Source: Prosapia bicincta
Taxonomy: Eukaryota; Arthropoda; Insecta; Hemiptera; Cercopidae
Direction: 5' to 3'
NCBI GenBank assembly: GCA_036971475.1
Contig: JBAIZL010000001.1
Span: 94,014,983 to 94,078,982, forward strand
Length of the DNA stretch: 64,000 bases
Of the stretch, positions 1 through 14,900 are shown in pieces. Both the position numbers and the translations under genes were made by a program. The notes below the pieces were generated by a model. That model saw only the letters and a program-made list of their open reading frames with translations, did no database searches and was not told where the DNA came from. Position 1 is the first letter of the stretch, and each line of letters begins with the position of its first letter.

Positions 1-3000
1 TCTATCCTGACTGGATACTTTATAGGTATTTTTCAATATAGGTATATAGTAATGGTGTATAAAATTACAACCAAATCTATCCTGACTGGATACTTTATAG
101 GTATATTTTAATATAGGTATATAGTAATGGTGTATAAAATTACAACCAAATCTATCCTGACTGGATAATTTATAGGTATATTTTAATATAGGTATATAGT
201 AATGGTGTATAAAATTACAACCAAATCTATATTGACTGGATACTTTATAGGTATATTTTAATATACGTATATAGTAATGTTGTATACAAATACAACGAAT
301 TTTATCTTGACTGGATTTTTCATAGGTATATTTTAATATTGGTATATAGCAATGTTGTATAAAATTACAACCAAATCTATCCTGACTGGATACTTTATAG
401 TTATATTTTAATAAAGGTATATAGTAATGTTGTATACAAATACAACGAATTTTAACTTGACTGGATTTTTCATAGGTATATTTTATTATTGGTATATAGC
501 AATGTTGTATAAAATTACAAACAAATCTATCCTGAATGGATACTTTATAGTTATATTTTAATAATGGTATATAGTAATGTTGTATACAAATACAACGAAT
601 TTTAACTTGACTGGATTTTTCATAGGTATATTTTATTATTGGTATATAGCAATGTTGTATAAAATTACAAACAAATCTATCCTGAATGGATACTTTATAG
701 GTATATTTTAATATACGTATATAGTAATGGTGTATAAAATTACAACCAAATCTATAATGACCTGATACTTTATTGGTATATTTTAATATAGGTATATAGT
801 AATGGTGTATAAAATTACAACCAAATCTATCCTGACTGGATACTTTATAGGTATATTTTAATATTGGTATATAGCAATGTTGTATAAAATTACAACCAAA
901 TATATCCTGACTGGATACTTTATAGGTATATTTTAATATAGGTATATATTAATGGTGTATAAAATCCAACCAAATCTATCCTGACTGGATACTTTATAGG
1001 TATATTTTAATATACGTATATAGTAATGGTGTATAAAATTACAACCAAATCTATCCTGACTGGATACTTTATAGGTATATTTTAATATAGGTATATAGTA
1101 ATGGTGTATAAATATACAAACAAATCTATCCTGACTGGATACTTTATAGGTATATTTTAATATAGGTATATAGTAATGGTGTATAAAATTACAACCAAAT
1201 TTATCCTGACTGGATACTTTATAGGTATATTTTAATATAGGTATATAGTAATGGTGTATAAAATTACAACCAAATCTATCCTGACTGGATACTTTATATG
1301 TATATTTTAATATACGTATATAGTAATGTTGTATACAAATACAACGAATTTTATTTTGACTTGATTTTTCATAGGTATATTTTAATATTGGTATATAGCA
1401 ATGTTGTATAAAATTACAACCAAATCTATCCTGACTGGATACTTTATAGGCATATTTTAATATACGTATATAGGAATGTTGTATACAAATACAACGAATT
1501 TTATCTTGACTGGATTTTTCATAGGTATATTTTAATATTGGTATATAGCAATGTTGTATAAAGTTACAACCAAATCTATCCTGACTGGATACTTTATAGG
1601 TATATTTTAATATAGGTATATAGTAATGGTGTATAAAATTACAACCAAATCTATCCTGACTGGATACTTTATAGGTATATTTTAATATTGGTATATAGCA
1701 ATGTTGTATAAAATTACAACCAAATATATCCTGACTGGATACATTATAGGTATGTTTATAATAGGTATATAGTAATGGTGTATAAAATTCCAACCAAATC
1801 TATCCTGACTGGATACTTTATAGGTATATTTTAATATAGCTATATAGTAATGGTGTATAAAATTACAACCAAATCTATAATGACTGGATACTTTTTAGGT
1901 ATATTTTAATATAGGTATATAGTAATGGTGTATAAAATTACAACCAAATCTATCCTGACTGGATACTTTATAGGTATATTTTAGTATAGGTATATATTAA
2001 TGGTGTATAAAATTACAACCAAATCTATCCTGACTGGATACTTTATAGGTATATTTTAATATAGGTATATAGTAATGGTGTATAAAATTACAACCAAATC
2101 TATCCTGACTGGATACTTTATAGGTATATTTTAATATAGGTAGATAGTAATGGTGTATAAAATTACAACCAAATCTATCCTGACCGGATACTTTATAGGC
2201 ATATTTTAATATACGTATATAGGAATGTTGTATACAAATACAACGAATTTTATCTTGACTGGATTTTTCATAGGTATATTTTAATATTGGTATATAGCAA
2301 TGTTGTATAAAATTACAACCAAATCTATCCTGACTGGATACTTTATAGGTATATTTTAATATTGGTATATAGCAATGTTGTATAAAATTGCAACTAAATC
2401 TATCCTGACTGGATACTTTATAGGTATATTTTAATATAGGTATATAGTAATGGTGTATAAAATTACAACCAAATCTATCCTGACTGGATACTTTATAGGT
2501 ATATTTTAATATAGGTATATAGTAATGGTGTATAAAACTACAACCAAATCTATCCTGACTGGATATTTTATAGTTATATTTTAATATACGTATATAGTAA
2601 TGGTGTATAAAATTACAACCAAATCTATCCTGACTGAATACTTTATAGGTATATTTTAATATACGTATATAGTAATGTTGTATACAAATACAACGAATTT
2701 TATCTTGACTGGATTATTCATAGGTATATTTTAATATTGGTATATAGCAATGTTGTATAAAATTGCAACTAAATCTATCCTGAATGGATACTTTATAAGT
2801 ATATTTTAATATACGTATATAGTAATGGTGTATAAAATTACAACCAAATCTATCCTGACTGGATACTTTATAGGTATATTTTAATATAGGTATATAGTAA
2901 TGGTGTATAAAATTACAACCAAATCTATCCTGACTGGATACTTTATAGGTATATTTTAATATAGGTATGTAGTAATGGTGTATAAAATTACAACCAAATC

Positions 3001-4370
3001 TATCCTGACTGGATACTTTATAGGTATTTTTCAATATAGGTATATAGTAATGGTGTATAAAATTACAACCAAATCTATCCTGACTGGATACTTTATAGGT
3101 ATATTTTAATATAGGTATATAGTAATGGTGTATAAAATTACAACCAAATCTATCTTGACTGGATAATTTATAGGTATATTTTAATATAGGTATATAGTAA
3201 TGGTGTATAAAATTACAACCAAATCTATATTGACTGGATACTTTATAGGTATATTTTAATATACGTATATAGTAATGTTGTATACAAATACAACGAATTT
3301 TATCTTGACTGGATTTTTCATAGGTATATGTTAATATTGGTATATAGCAATGTTGTATAAAATTACAACCAAATCTATCCTGACTGGATATTTTATAGGC
3401 ATATTTTAATATACGTATATAGGAATGTTGTATACAAATACAACGAATTTTATCTTGACTGGATTTTTCATAGGTATATTTTAATACTGGTATATAGCAA
3501 TGTTGTATAAAATTACAACCAAATCTATCCTGACTGGATACTTTATAGTTATATTTTAATAAAGGTATATAGTAATGTTGTATACAAATACAACGAATTT
3601 TAACTTGACTGGATTTTTCATAGGTATATTTTATTATTGGTATATAGCAATGTTGTATAAAATTACAAACAAATCTATCCTGAATGGATACTTTATAGGT
3701 ATATTTTAATATACGTATATAGTAATGGTGTATAAAATTACAACCAAATCTATAATGACTGGATACTTTATAGGTATATTTTAATATTGGTATATAGCAA
3801 TGTTGTATAAAATTACAACCAAATCTATCCTGACTGGATACTTTATAGGTATATTTTAATATAGGTAGATAGTAATGGTGTATAAAATTACAACCAAATC
3901 TATCCTAACTGGATACTTTATAGGTATATTTTAATATAGGTATATAGTAATGGTGTATAAAATTACAACCAAATCTATCCTGACTGGATACTTTATAGGC
4001 ATATTTTAATATACGTATATAGGAATGTTGTATACAAATACAACGAATTTTATCTTGACTGGATTTTTCATAGGTATATTTTAATATTGGTATATAGCAA
4101 TGTTGTATAAAATTACAACCACATCTATCCTGACTGGATACTTTATAGGTATATTTTAATATTGGTATATAGCAATGTTGTATAAAATTGCAACTAAATC
4201 TATCCTGACTGGATACTTTATAGGTATATTTTAATATAGGTATATAGTAATGGTGTATAAAATTACAACCAAATCTATCCTGACTGGATATTTTATAGTT
4301 ATATTTTAATATACGTATATAGTAATGGTGTATAAAATTACAACCAAATCTATCCTGACTGAATATTTTA
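1..4370. repeat. Array segment lacking short (D/E/F) monomers
   Basis: Only 75-bp A monomers, TATTGG-type monomers and C/B dimers are seen here. The first short monomer (tatccttaatgg) appears near 4501. A 150-bp local duplication is visible at about 391-540 and 541-690, both with tagttatattttaata and taacttgactgg. Single-base deletions occur near 966 (aaaatccaacc) and 1753 (ggtatgtttataatagg). Part of this segment (about 2.71-3.83 kb) recurs at 8.42-9.54 kb with an offset of 5,711 bp. Confidence 0.8.
1404..1553. repeat. Representative C-B 150-bp dimer
   Basis: Monomer C (1404-1478) carries ataggcatatttt and ends with the 12-bp palindrome ATATACGTATAT followed by aggaatg. Monomer B (1479-1553) begins ttgtatacaaatacaacgaa and carries tatcttgactggatttttca. 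B is nearly always preceded by a monomer with the TACGTA palindrome, ending in either aggaatg or agtaatg, and followed by a monomer beginning ttgtataaaa. The pair therefore spreads as a unit through the whole array. The CpGs of the array lie mainly in this dimer; type A has none. Confidence 0.85.
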
Positions 4371-6662
4371 TAGGTATATTTTATTATACGTATATAGTAA
4401 TGTTGTATACAAATACAACGAATTTTATCTTGACTGGATTTTTCATAGGTATATTTTAATATTGGTATATAGCAATGTTGTATAAAATTACAACCAAATC
4501 TATCCTTAATGGATACTTTATAGGTATATAGAATTTGTGTATAAAAATACAGTAAAATCTATCCTGACTGGATACTTTATAGGTATATTTTAATATAGGT
4601 AGATAGTAATGGTGTATAAAATTACAACCAAATCAATCCTTACTGGATACTTTATAGGTATATTTTAATATAGGTAGATAGTAATGGTGTATAAAATTAT
4701 AACCAAATCTATCCTGACTGGATACTTTATAGGTATATTTTAATATACGTATATAGTAATGTTGTATACAAATACAACGAATTTTATCTTGACTGGATTT
4801 TTCATAGCTATATTTTAATATTGGTATATAGCAATGTTGTATAAAATTACAACCAAATCTTACCTGACTGGATACTTCATAGGTATATTTTAATATAGGT
4901 ATATAGCAATGTTGTATAAAATTACAACCAAATCTATCCTTAATGGATACTTATAGGTATATAGAATTGGTGTATAAAATTACAGTAAAATCTATCCAGA
5001 CTGGATACTTTATATTCATTATTTTAATATCTGTATATATTAATTATGTATAAAATTACAGCATAATCTATTCTGACTGGATACTTTATAGGTATATTTT
5101 AATATAGATATATAGTAATGGTGTATAAAATTACAACCAAATCTATCCTAACTGGATACTTTATAGGTATATTTTAATACAGGTATATAGTAATGGTGTA
5201 TAAAATTACAACCAAATCTATCCTGACTGGATACTTTATAGGCATATTTTAATATACGTATATAGGAATGTTGTATACAAATACAACGAATTTTATCTTG
5301 ACTGGATTTTTCATAGGTATATTTTAATATTGGTATATAGCAATGTTGTATAAAATTACAACCAAATCTATCCTGACTGGATACTTTATAGGTATATTTT
5401 AATATTGGTATATAGCAATGTTGTATAAAATTACAACCAAATCTATCGTGACTGGATACTTTATAGGTATATTTTAATATACGTATATAGTAATGTTGTA
5501 TACAAATACAACGAATATTATCTTGACTGTATTTTTCATAGGTATATTTTAATATTGGTATATAGCAATGTTGTATAAAATTACTACCAAATCTATCCTG
5601 ACTGGATACTTTATAGGTATATTTTAATATAGGTATATAGTGATGGTGTATAAAATTACAACCAAATCTATCCTGACTGGATACTTTATAGGTATATTTT
5701 AATATAGGTATATAGTAATATTGTGTAAAATTACAACCAAATCTATCCTGACTGGATACTTTATAGGTATATTTTAATATAGGTATATAGTAATGGTGTA
5801 TAAAATTACAACCAAATCTATCCTGACTGGATACTTAATAGGTATATTTTAATATAGGTATATAGTAATGGTGTATAAAATTACAACCAAATCTATCCTG
5901 ACTGGATACTTTATAGGTATATTTTAATATAGATATATAGTAATGGTGTATAAAATTACAACCAAATCTATCCTGACTGGATACTTTATAGGTATATTTT
6001 AATATAGGTATATAGTAATGGTGTATAAAATTACAACCAATTTTATCCTGATTGGATACTTTATAGGTATATTTTATTATACGTATATAGTAATGTTGTA
6101 TACAAATACAACGAATTTTATCTTGACTGGATTATTCATAGGTATATTTTAATATTGGTATATAGCAAAGTTGTATAAAATTGCAACTAAATCTATCCTG
6201 AATGGATACTTTATAAGTATATTTTAATATACGTATATAGTAATGGTGTATAAAATTACAACCAAATCTATCCTGACTGGATACTTTATAGGTATATTTT
6301 AATATAGGTATATAGTAATGGTGTATAAAATTACAACCAAAACTATCCTGACTGGATACTTTATAGGTATATTTTAATATAGGTATGTAGTAATGGTGTA
6401 TAAAATTACAACCAAATCTATCCTGACTGGATACTTTATAGGTATTTTTCAATATAGGTATATAGTAATGGTGTATAAAATTACAACCAAATCTATCCTG
6501 ACTGGATACTTTATAGGTATATTTTAATATAGGTATATAGTAATGGTGTATAAAATTACAACCAAATCTATCTTGACTGGATAATTTATAGGTATATTTT
6601 AATATAGGTATATAGTAATGGTGTATAAAATTACAACCAAATCTATATTGACTGGATACTTT
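4370..6662. repeat. 2,293-bp higher-order repeat, copy 1
   Basis: First copy of a tandem pair, offset 2,293 bp from the next. Shared rare marks include attttattatacg at the left end, gaatttgtgtataaaaatac (near 4531 and 6824), accaaatcttacctg (near 4855 and 7148), gtgatgg (near 5640 and 7933), taatattgtgtaaaa and tacttaatagg. The left boundary falls between about 4364 and 4383, because the preceding bases (ctgactgaatatttt against attgactggatacttt) differ. Boundaries are by eye, within about 20 bp. Confidence 0.85.
4912..5120. repeat. D-E-F marker block, E subfamily 1
   Basis: D (4912-4969) is a 58-bp monomer that lacks the 16-bp unit and one further T. E (4970-5045, 76 bp) has tatccagactggata, a tattcattattttaa stretch and atatctgtatatattaatt. 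F (5046-5120, 75 bp) has cagcataatctattctgact and agatatatag. E elements with the tattcattatttt form also lie near 7320, 10363, 10931, 14544, 15129, 20389, 26311 and 26897. All are left of 27 kb. Confidence 0.85.
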
Positions 6663-8955
6663 ATAGGTATATTTTATTATACGTATATAGTAATGTTGTA
6701 TACAAATACAACGAATTTTATCTTGACTGGATTTTTCATAGGTATATTTTAATATTGGTATATAGCAATGTTGTATAAAATTACAACCAAATCTATCCTT
6801 AATGGATACTTTATAGGTATATAGAATTTGTGTATAAAAATACAGTAAAATCTATCCTGACTGGATACTTTATAGGTATCTTTTAATATAGGTAGATAGT
6901 AATGGTGTATAAAATTACAACCAAATCAATCCTTACTGGATACTTTATAGGTATATTTTAATATAGGTAGATAGTAATGGTGTATAAAATTATAACCAAA
7001 TCTATCCTGACTGGATACTTTATAGGTATATTTTAATATACGTATATAGTAATGTTGTATACAAATACAACGAATTTTATCTTGACTGGATTTTTCATAG
7101 CTATATTTTAATATTGGTATATAGCAATGTTGTATAAAATTACAACCAAATCTTACCTGACTGGATACTTCATAGGTATATTTTAATATAGGTATATAGC
7201 AATGTTGTATAAAATTACAACCAAATCTATCCTTAATGGATACTTATAGGTATATAGAATTGGTGTATAAAATTACAGTAAAATCTATCCAGACTGGATA
7301 CTTTATATTCATTATTTTAATATCTGTATATATTAATTATGTATAAAATTACAGCATAATCTATTCTGACTGGATACTTTATAGGTATATTTTAATATAG
7401 ATATATAGTAATGGTGTATAAAATTACAACCAAATCTATCCTAACTGGATACTTTATAGGTATATTTTAATACAGGTATATAGTAATGGTGTATAAAATT
7501 ACAACCAAATCTATCCTGACTGGATACTTTATAGGCATATTTTAATATACGTATATAGGAATGTTGTATACAAATACAACGAATTTTATCTTGACTGGAT
7601 TTTTCATAGGTATATTTTAATATTGGTATATAGCAATGTTGTATAAAATTACAACCAAATCTATCCTGACTGGATACTTTATAGGTATATTTTAATATTG
7701 GTATATAGCAATGTTGTATAAAATTACAACCAAATCTATCGTGACTGGATACTTTATAGGTATATTTTAATATACGTATATAGTAATGTTGTATACAAAT
7801 ACAACGAATATTATCTTGACTGTATTTTTCATAGGTATATTTTAATATTGGTATATAGCAATGTTGTATAAAATTACTACCAAATCTATCCTGACTGGAT
7901 ACTTTATAGGTATATTTTAATATAGGTATATAGTGATGGTGTATAAAATTACAACCAAATCTATCCTGACTGGATACTTTATAGGTATATTTTAATATAG
8001 GTATATAGTAATATTGTGTAAAATTACAACCAAATCTATCCTGACTGGATACTTTATAGGTATATTTTAATATAGGTATATAGTAATGGTGTATAAAATT
8101 ACAACCAAATCTATCCTGACTGGATACTTAATAGGTATATTTTAATATAGGTATATAGTAATGGTGTATAAAATTACAACCAAATCTATCCTGACTGGAT
8201 ACTTTATAGGTATATTTTAATATAGATATATAGTAATGGTGTATAAAATTACAACCAAATCTATCCTGACTGGATACTTTATAGGTATATTTTAATATAG
8301 GTATATAGTAATGGTGTATAAAATTACAACAAATTTTATCCTGATTGGATACTTTATAGGTATATTTTATTATACGTATATAGTAATGTTGTATACAAAT
8401 ACAACGAATTTTATCTTGACTGGATTATTCATAGGTATATTTTAATATTGGTATATAGCAAAGTTGTATAAAATTGCAACTAAATCTATCCTGAATGGAT
8501 ACTTTATAAGTATATTTTAATATACGTATATAGTAATGGTGTATAAAATTACAACCAAATCTATCCTGACTGGATACTTTATAGGTATATTTTAATATAG
8601 GTATATAGTAATGGTGTATAAAATTACAACCAAAACTATCCTGACTGGATACTTTATAGGTATATTTTAATATAGGTATGTAGTAATGGTGTATAAAATT
8701 ACAACCAAATCTATCCTGACTGGATACTTTATAGGTATTTTTCAATATAGGTATATAGTAATGGTGTATAAAATTACAACCAAATCTATCCTGACTGGAT
8801 ACTTTATAGGTATATTTTAATATAGGTATATAGTAATGGTGTATAAAATTACAACCAAATCTATCTTGACTGGATAATTTATAGGTATATTTTAATATAG
8901 GTATATAGTAATGGTGTATAAAATTACAACCAAATCTATATTGACTGGATACTTT
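6663..8955. repeat. 2,293-bp higher-order repeat, copy 2
   Basis: Second copy of the tandem pair, almost identical to the first. It differs at scattered sites, for example tatcttttaa near 6879 against tatattttaa, and a lost base in accaattttatcc near 8330. Its right edge is followed from about 9045 by sequence matching 3.3-3.8 kb (shared tatgttaatattgg), so the pair sits inside an older, longer repeat. Confidence 0.85.
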
Positions 8956-10456
8956 ATAGGTATATTTTATTATACGTATATAGTAATGTTGTATACAAAT
9001 ACAACGAATTTTATCTTGACTGGATTTTTCATAGGTATATGTTAATATTGGTATATAGCAATGTTGTATAAAATTACAACCAAATCTATCCTGACTGGAT
9101 ATTTTATAGGCATATTTTAATATACGTATATAGGAATGTTGTATACAAATACAACGAATTTTATCTTGACTGGATTTTTCATAGGTATATTTTAATACTG
9201 GTATATAGCAATGTTGTATAAAATTACAACCAAATCTATCCTGACTGGATACTTTATAGTTATATTTTAATAAAGGTATATAGTAATGTTGTATACAAAT
9301 ACAACGAATTTTAACTTGACTGGATTTTTCATAGGTATATTTTATTATTGGTATATAGCAATGTTGTATAAAATTACAAACAAATCTATCCTGAATGGAT
9401 ACTTTATAGGTATATTTTAATATACGTATATAGTAATGGTGTATAAAATTACAACCAAATCTATAATGACTGGATACTTTATAGGTATATTTTAATATTG
9501 GTATATAGCAATGTTGTATAAAATTACAACCAAATCTATAATGACTGGATACTTTATAGGTATATTTTAATATTGGTATATAGCAATGTTGTATAAAATT
9601 GCAACTAAATATATCCTGACTGGATACTTTATAGGTATATTTTAATATAGGTATATAGTAATGGTGTATAAAATTACAACCAAATCTATCCTGACTGAAT
9701 ATTTTATAGGTATATTTTATTACACGTATATGGTAATGTTGTATACAAATACAACGAATTTTATCTTGACTGGATTTTTCATAGGTATATTTTAATATTG
9801 GTATATAGTAATGTTGTATAAAATTACAACCAAATCTATCCTTAATGGATACTTTATAGGTATATAGAATTTGTGTATAAAAATACAGTAAAATCTATCC
9901 TGACTGGATACTTTATAGGTATATTTTAATATAGGTAGATAGTAATGGTGTATAAAATTACAACCAAATCTATCCTGACTGGATACTTTATAGGTATATT
10001 TTAATATAGGTAGATAGTAATGGTGTATAAAATTATAACCAAATCTATCCTGACTGGATACTTTATAGGTATATTTTATTATACGTATATAGTAATGTTG
10101 TATACAAATACAACGAATTTTATCTAGACTGGATTTTTCATAGCTATATTTTAATATTGGTATATAGCAATGTTGTATAAAATTACAACCAAATCTATCC
10201 TGACTGGATACTTCATAGGTATATTTTAATATAGGTATATAGCAATGTTGTATAAAATTACAACCAAATCTATCCTTAATGGATACTTATAGGTATATAG
10301 AATTGGTGTATAAAATTACAGTAAAATCTATCCAGACTGGATACTATATATTCATTATTTTAATATCTGTATATATTAATTATGTATAAAATTACAGCAT
10401 AATCTATTCTGACTGGATACTTTATAGGTATATTTTAATATAGATATATAGTAATG

Positions 10457-10515
10457 GTGTATAAAATTACAACCAAATCTATCCTAACTGGATACTTTAT
10501 AGGTATATAGTAATG
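10457..10515. repeat. 59-bp A-type monomer, separate loss of the 16-bp unit
   Basis: This monomer has the A/F-derived sequence tatcctaactggata but lacks exactly the 16 bases attttaatataggtat, giving ctttataggtatatagtaatg. It is not a D monomer: D has tatccttaatgg and ends agaatt. The related positions near 5145-5200 and 7438-7490 keep the full 75 bp. The same deletion has therefore happened on a different monomer background. Confidence 0.9.
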
Positions 10516-12699
10516 GTGTATAAAATTACAACCAAATCTATCCTGACTGGATACTTTATAGGCATATTTCAATATACGTATATAGGAATGTTGTATACAA
10601 ATACAACGAATTTTATCTTGACTGGATTTTTCATAGGTATATTTTAATATTGGTATATAGCAATGTTGTATAAAATTACAACCAAATCTATCCTGACTGG
10701 ATACTTTATAGGTATATTTTAATATTGGTATATAGCAATGTTGTATAAAATTACAACCAAATCTATCCTGACTGGATACTTCATAGGTATATATTAATAT
10801 AGGTATATAGCAATGTTGTATAAAATTTCAACCAAATCTATCCTTAATGGATACTTTATAGGTATATAGAATTGGTGTATAAAATTACAGTAAAATCTAT
10901 GCAGACTGGATACTATATATTCATTATTTTAATATCTGTATATATTAATATTGTATAAAATTACAGCATAATCTATCCTGACTGGATACTTTATAGGTAT
11001 ATTTTAATATAGGTATATAGTAATGGTGTATAAAATAACAACCAAATCTATCCTGACTGGATACTTTATAGGTATATTTTAATATAGGTATATAGTAATG
11101 GTGTATAAAATTACAACCAAATCTATCCTGACTGGATATTTTATAGTTATATTTTAATATACGTATATAGTAATGGTGTATAAAATTAGAACCAAATCTA
11201 TCCTGACTGAATACGTTATAGGTATATTTTAATATACGTATATAGTAATGTTGTATACAAATACAACGAATTTTATCTTGACTGGATTTTTCATAGGTAT
11301 ATTTTAATATTGGTATATAGCAATGTTGCATAAAATTACAACCAAATCTATCCTTAATGGATACTTTATAGGTATATAGAATTAGTGTATAAAATTACAG
11401 TAAAATCTATCCTGACTGGATACTTTATAGGTTTATTTTAATATAGGTAGATAGTAATGGTGTATAAAATTACAACCAAATCTATCCTGACTGGATACTT
11501 TATAGGTATATTTTAATATAGGTAGATAGTAATGGTGTATAAAATTATAACCAAATCTATCCTGACTGGATACTTTATAGGTATATTTTAATATACGTAT
11601 ATAGTAATGTTGTATGCAGATACAACGAATTTTATCTTGACTGGAATTTTCATAGGTATATTTTAATATTGGTATATGGCAATGTTGTATAAAATTACAA
11701 CCAAATCTATCCTGACTGGATACTTCATAGGTATATTTTAATATAGGTATATAGCAATGTTGTATAAAATTACAACCAAATCTATCCTTAATGGATACTT
11801 TATAGGTATATAGAATTTTTGTATAAAATTACAGTAAAATCTATCCAGACTGAATACTATATATTCATTAATTTAATTTCTGTATATATTAATTATGTAT
11901 AAAATTACAGCATAATCTATTCTGACTGGATACTTTATAGGTATATTTTAATATAGATATATAGTAATGGTGTATAAAATTACAACCAAATCTATCCTAA
12001 CTGGATACTTTATAGGTATATTTTAATATAGGTATATAGTAATGGTGTATAAAGTTACAACAAAATCTATCCTGACTGGATACTTTATAGGCATATTTTA
12101 ATATACGTATATAGGAATGTTGTATACAAATACAACGAATTTTATCTTGACTGGATTTTTCATAGGTATATTTTAATATTGGTATATAGCAATGTTGTAT
12201 AAAATTACAACCAAATCTATCCTGACTGGATACTTTATAGGTATATTTTAATATTGGTATATAGCAATGTTGTATAAAATTACAACTAAATCTATCCTGA
12301 CTGGATACTTTATAGGTATATTTTAATATAGGTATATAGTAATGGTGTATAAAATTACAACCAAATCTATCCTGACTGGATACTTTATAGGTATATTTTA
12401 ATATAGGTATATAGTAATGGTGTATAAAATTACAACCAAATCTATCCTGACTGGATATTTTATAGTTATATTTTAATATACGTATATAGTAATGGTGTAT
12501 AAAATTACAACCAAATCTATCCTGACTGGATACTTTATAGGTATATTTTAATATAGGTATATAGTAATAGTGTAAAAAATTAAAACCAAATCTATCCTGA
12601 CTGGATACTTTATAGGTATATTTTAATATAGGTATATAGTAATGGTGTATAAAATTACAACCAAATATATCCTGACTGGATACTTTATAGGTATATTTT

Positions 12700-14900
12700 A
12701 ATATAGGTATATAGTAATGGTGTATAAAATTACAACCAATTTTATCCTGACTGGATACTTTATAGGTATATTTTAATATACGTATATAGTAATGTTGTAT
12801 ACAAATACAACGAATTTTATCTTGACTGGATTTTTCATAGGTATATTTTAATATTGGTATATAACAATGTTGTATAAAATTACAACCAAATCTATCCTGT
12901 CTGGATTCTTTATAGGTATATTTTAATATAGATATATAATAATGGTGTATAAAATTACAACCAAATCTATCCTAACTGGATACTTTATAGGTATATTTTA
13001 ATATAGGTATATAGTAATGGTGTATAAAATTACAACCAAATCTATCCTGACTGGATACTTTATAGGCATATTTTAATATACGTATATAGGAATGTTGTAT
13101 ACAAATACGACGAATTTTATCTTGACTGGATTTTTCATAGGTATATTTTAATATTGGTATATAGCAATGTTGTATAAAATTACAACCAAATCTATCCTGA
13201 CTGAATACTTTATAGGTATATTTTAATATACGTATTTAGTAATGTTGTATACAAATACAACGAATTTTATCTTGACTGGATTTTTCATAGGTATATTTTA
13301 ATATTGGTATATAGCAATGTTGTATAAAATTACAACCAAATCTATCCTGACTGGATACTTTATAGGTATATTTTAATATAGGCATATAGTAATGGTGTAT
13401 AAAATTACAACCAAATCTATCCTGACTGGATACTTTATAGGTATATTTTAATATAGGTATATAGTAATGGTGTATAAAATTACAACCAAATCTATCCTGA
13501 CTGGATACTTTATAGGTATATTTTAATATAGGTATATAGTAATAGTGTAAAAAATTACAACCAAATTTATCCTGACTGGATACTTTATAGGTATATTTTA
13601 ATATAGGTATATAGTAATGGTGTATAAAATTACAACCAATTTTATCCTGACTGGATACTTTATAGGTATATTTTAATATTGGTATATAGCAATGTTGTAT
13701 AAAATTGCAACTAAATCTATCCTGACTGGATACTTTATAGGTATATTTTAATATAGGTATATAGTAATGGTGTATAAAATTACAACCAAATCTATCCTGA
13801 CTGGATATTTTATAGTTATATTTTCATATACGTATATAGTAATGGTGTATAAAATTACAACCAAATCTATCCTGACTGAATATTTTATAGGTATATTTTA
13901 TTATACGTATATAGTAATGTTGTATACAAATACAACGAATTTTATCTTGACTGGATTTTTCATAGGTATATTTTAATATTGGTATATAGCAATGTTGTAT
14001 AAAATTACAACCAAATCTATCCTTAATGGATACTTTATAGGTATATAGAATTTGTGTATAAAAATACAGTAAAATCTATCCTGACTGGATACTTTATAGG
14101 TATATTTTCATATAGGTAGATAGTAATGGTGTATAAAATTACAACCAAATCTATCCTGACTGGATACTTTATAGGTATATTTTAATATAGGTAGATAGTA
14201 ATGGTGTATAAAATTATAACCAAATCTATCCTGACTGGATACTTTATAGGTATATTTTAATATACGTATATAGTAATGTTGTATACAAATACAACGAATT
14301 TTATCTTGACTGGATTTTTCATAGGTATATTTTAATATTGGTATATAGCAATGTTGTATAAAATTACAACCAAATCTATCCTGACTGGATACTTCATAGG
14401 TATATTTTAATATAGGTATATAGCAATGTTGTATAAAATTACAACCAAATCTATCCTTAATGGATACTTATAGGTATATAGAATTGGTGTATAAAATTAC
14501 AGTAAAATCTATCCAGACTGGATACTATATATTCATTATTTTAATATCTGTATATATTAATTATGTATAAAATTGCAGCATAATCTATTCTGACTGGATA
14601 CTTTATAGGTATATTTTAATATAGATATATAGTAATGGTGTATAAAATTACAACCAAATCTATCCTAACTGGATACTTTATAGGTATATTTTAATATAGG
14701 TATATAGTAATGGTGTATAAAATTACAACCAAATCTATCCTGACTGGATACTTTATAGGCATATTTTAATATACGTATATAGGAATGTTGTATACAAATA
14801 CAACGAATTTTATCTTGACTGGATTTTTCATAGGTATATTTTAATATTGGTATATAGCAATGTTGTATAAAATTACAACCAAATCTATCCTGACTGGATA
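12700..14900. repeat. Long-range HOR segment, first of three
   Basis: This segment recurs at about 18.6-20.75 kb with an offset of 5,845 bp. The offset was measured at tacgacgaatttt (13106 and 18951) and at atatctg (14544 and 20389). It recurs again at about 25.1-26.9 kb in a shorter form. Common marks are ataacaatgttg followed by ctgtctggattctttata. In the third occurrence the distance from ctgtctgg to atatctg is about 1,045 bp instead of about 1,645, a loss of 600 bp or eight monomers. Confidence 0.7.

Noticed and set aside
13767..13976. 69-residue plus-strand open frame
   Set aside because: It is satellite sequence, open only because the A variants here happen to lose the usual plus-strand stop (tatattttcatatacg and ttattatacg in place of ttttaatata).
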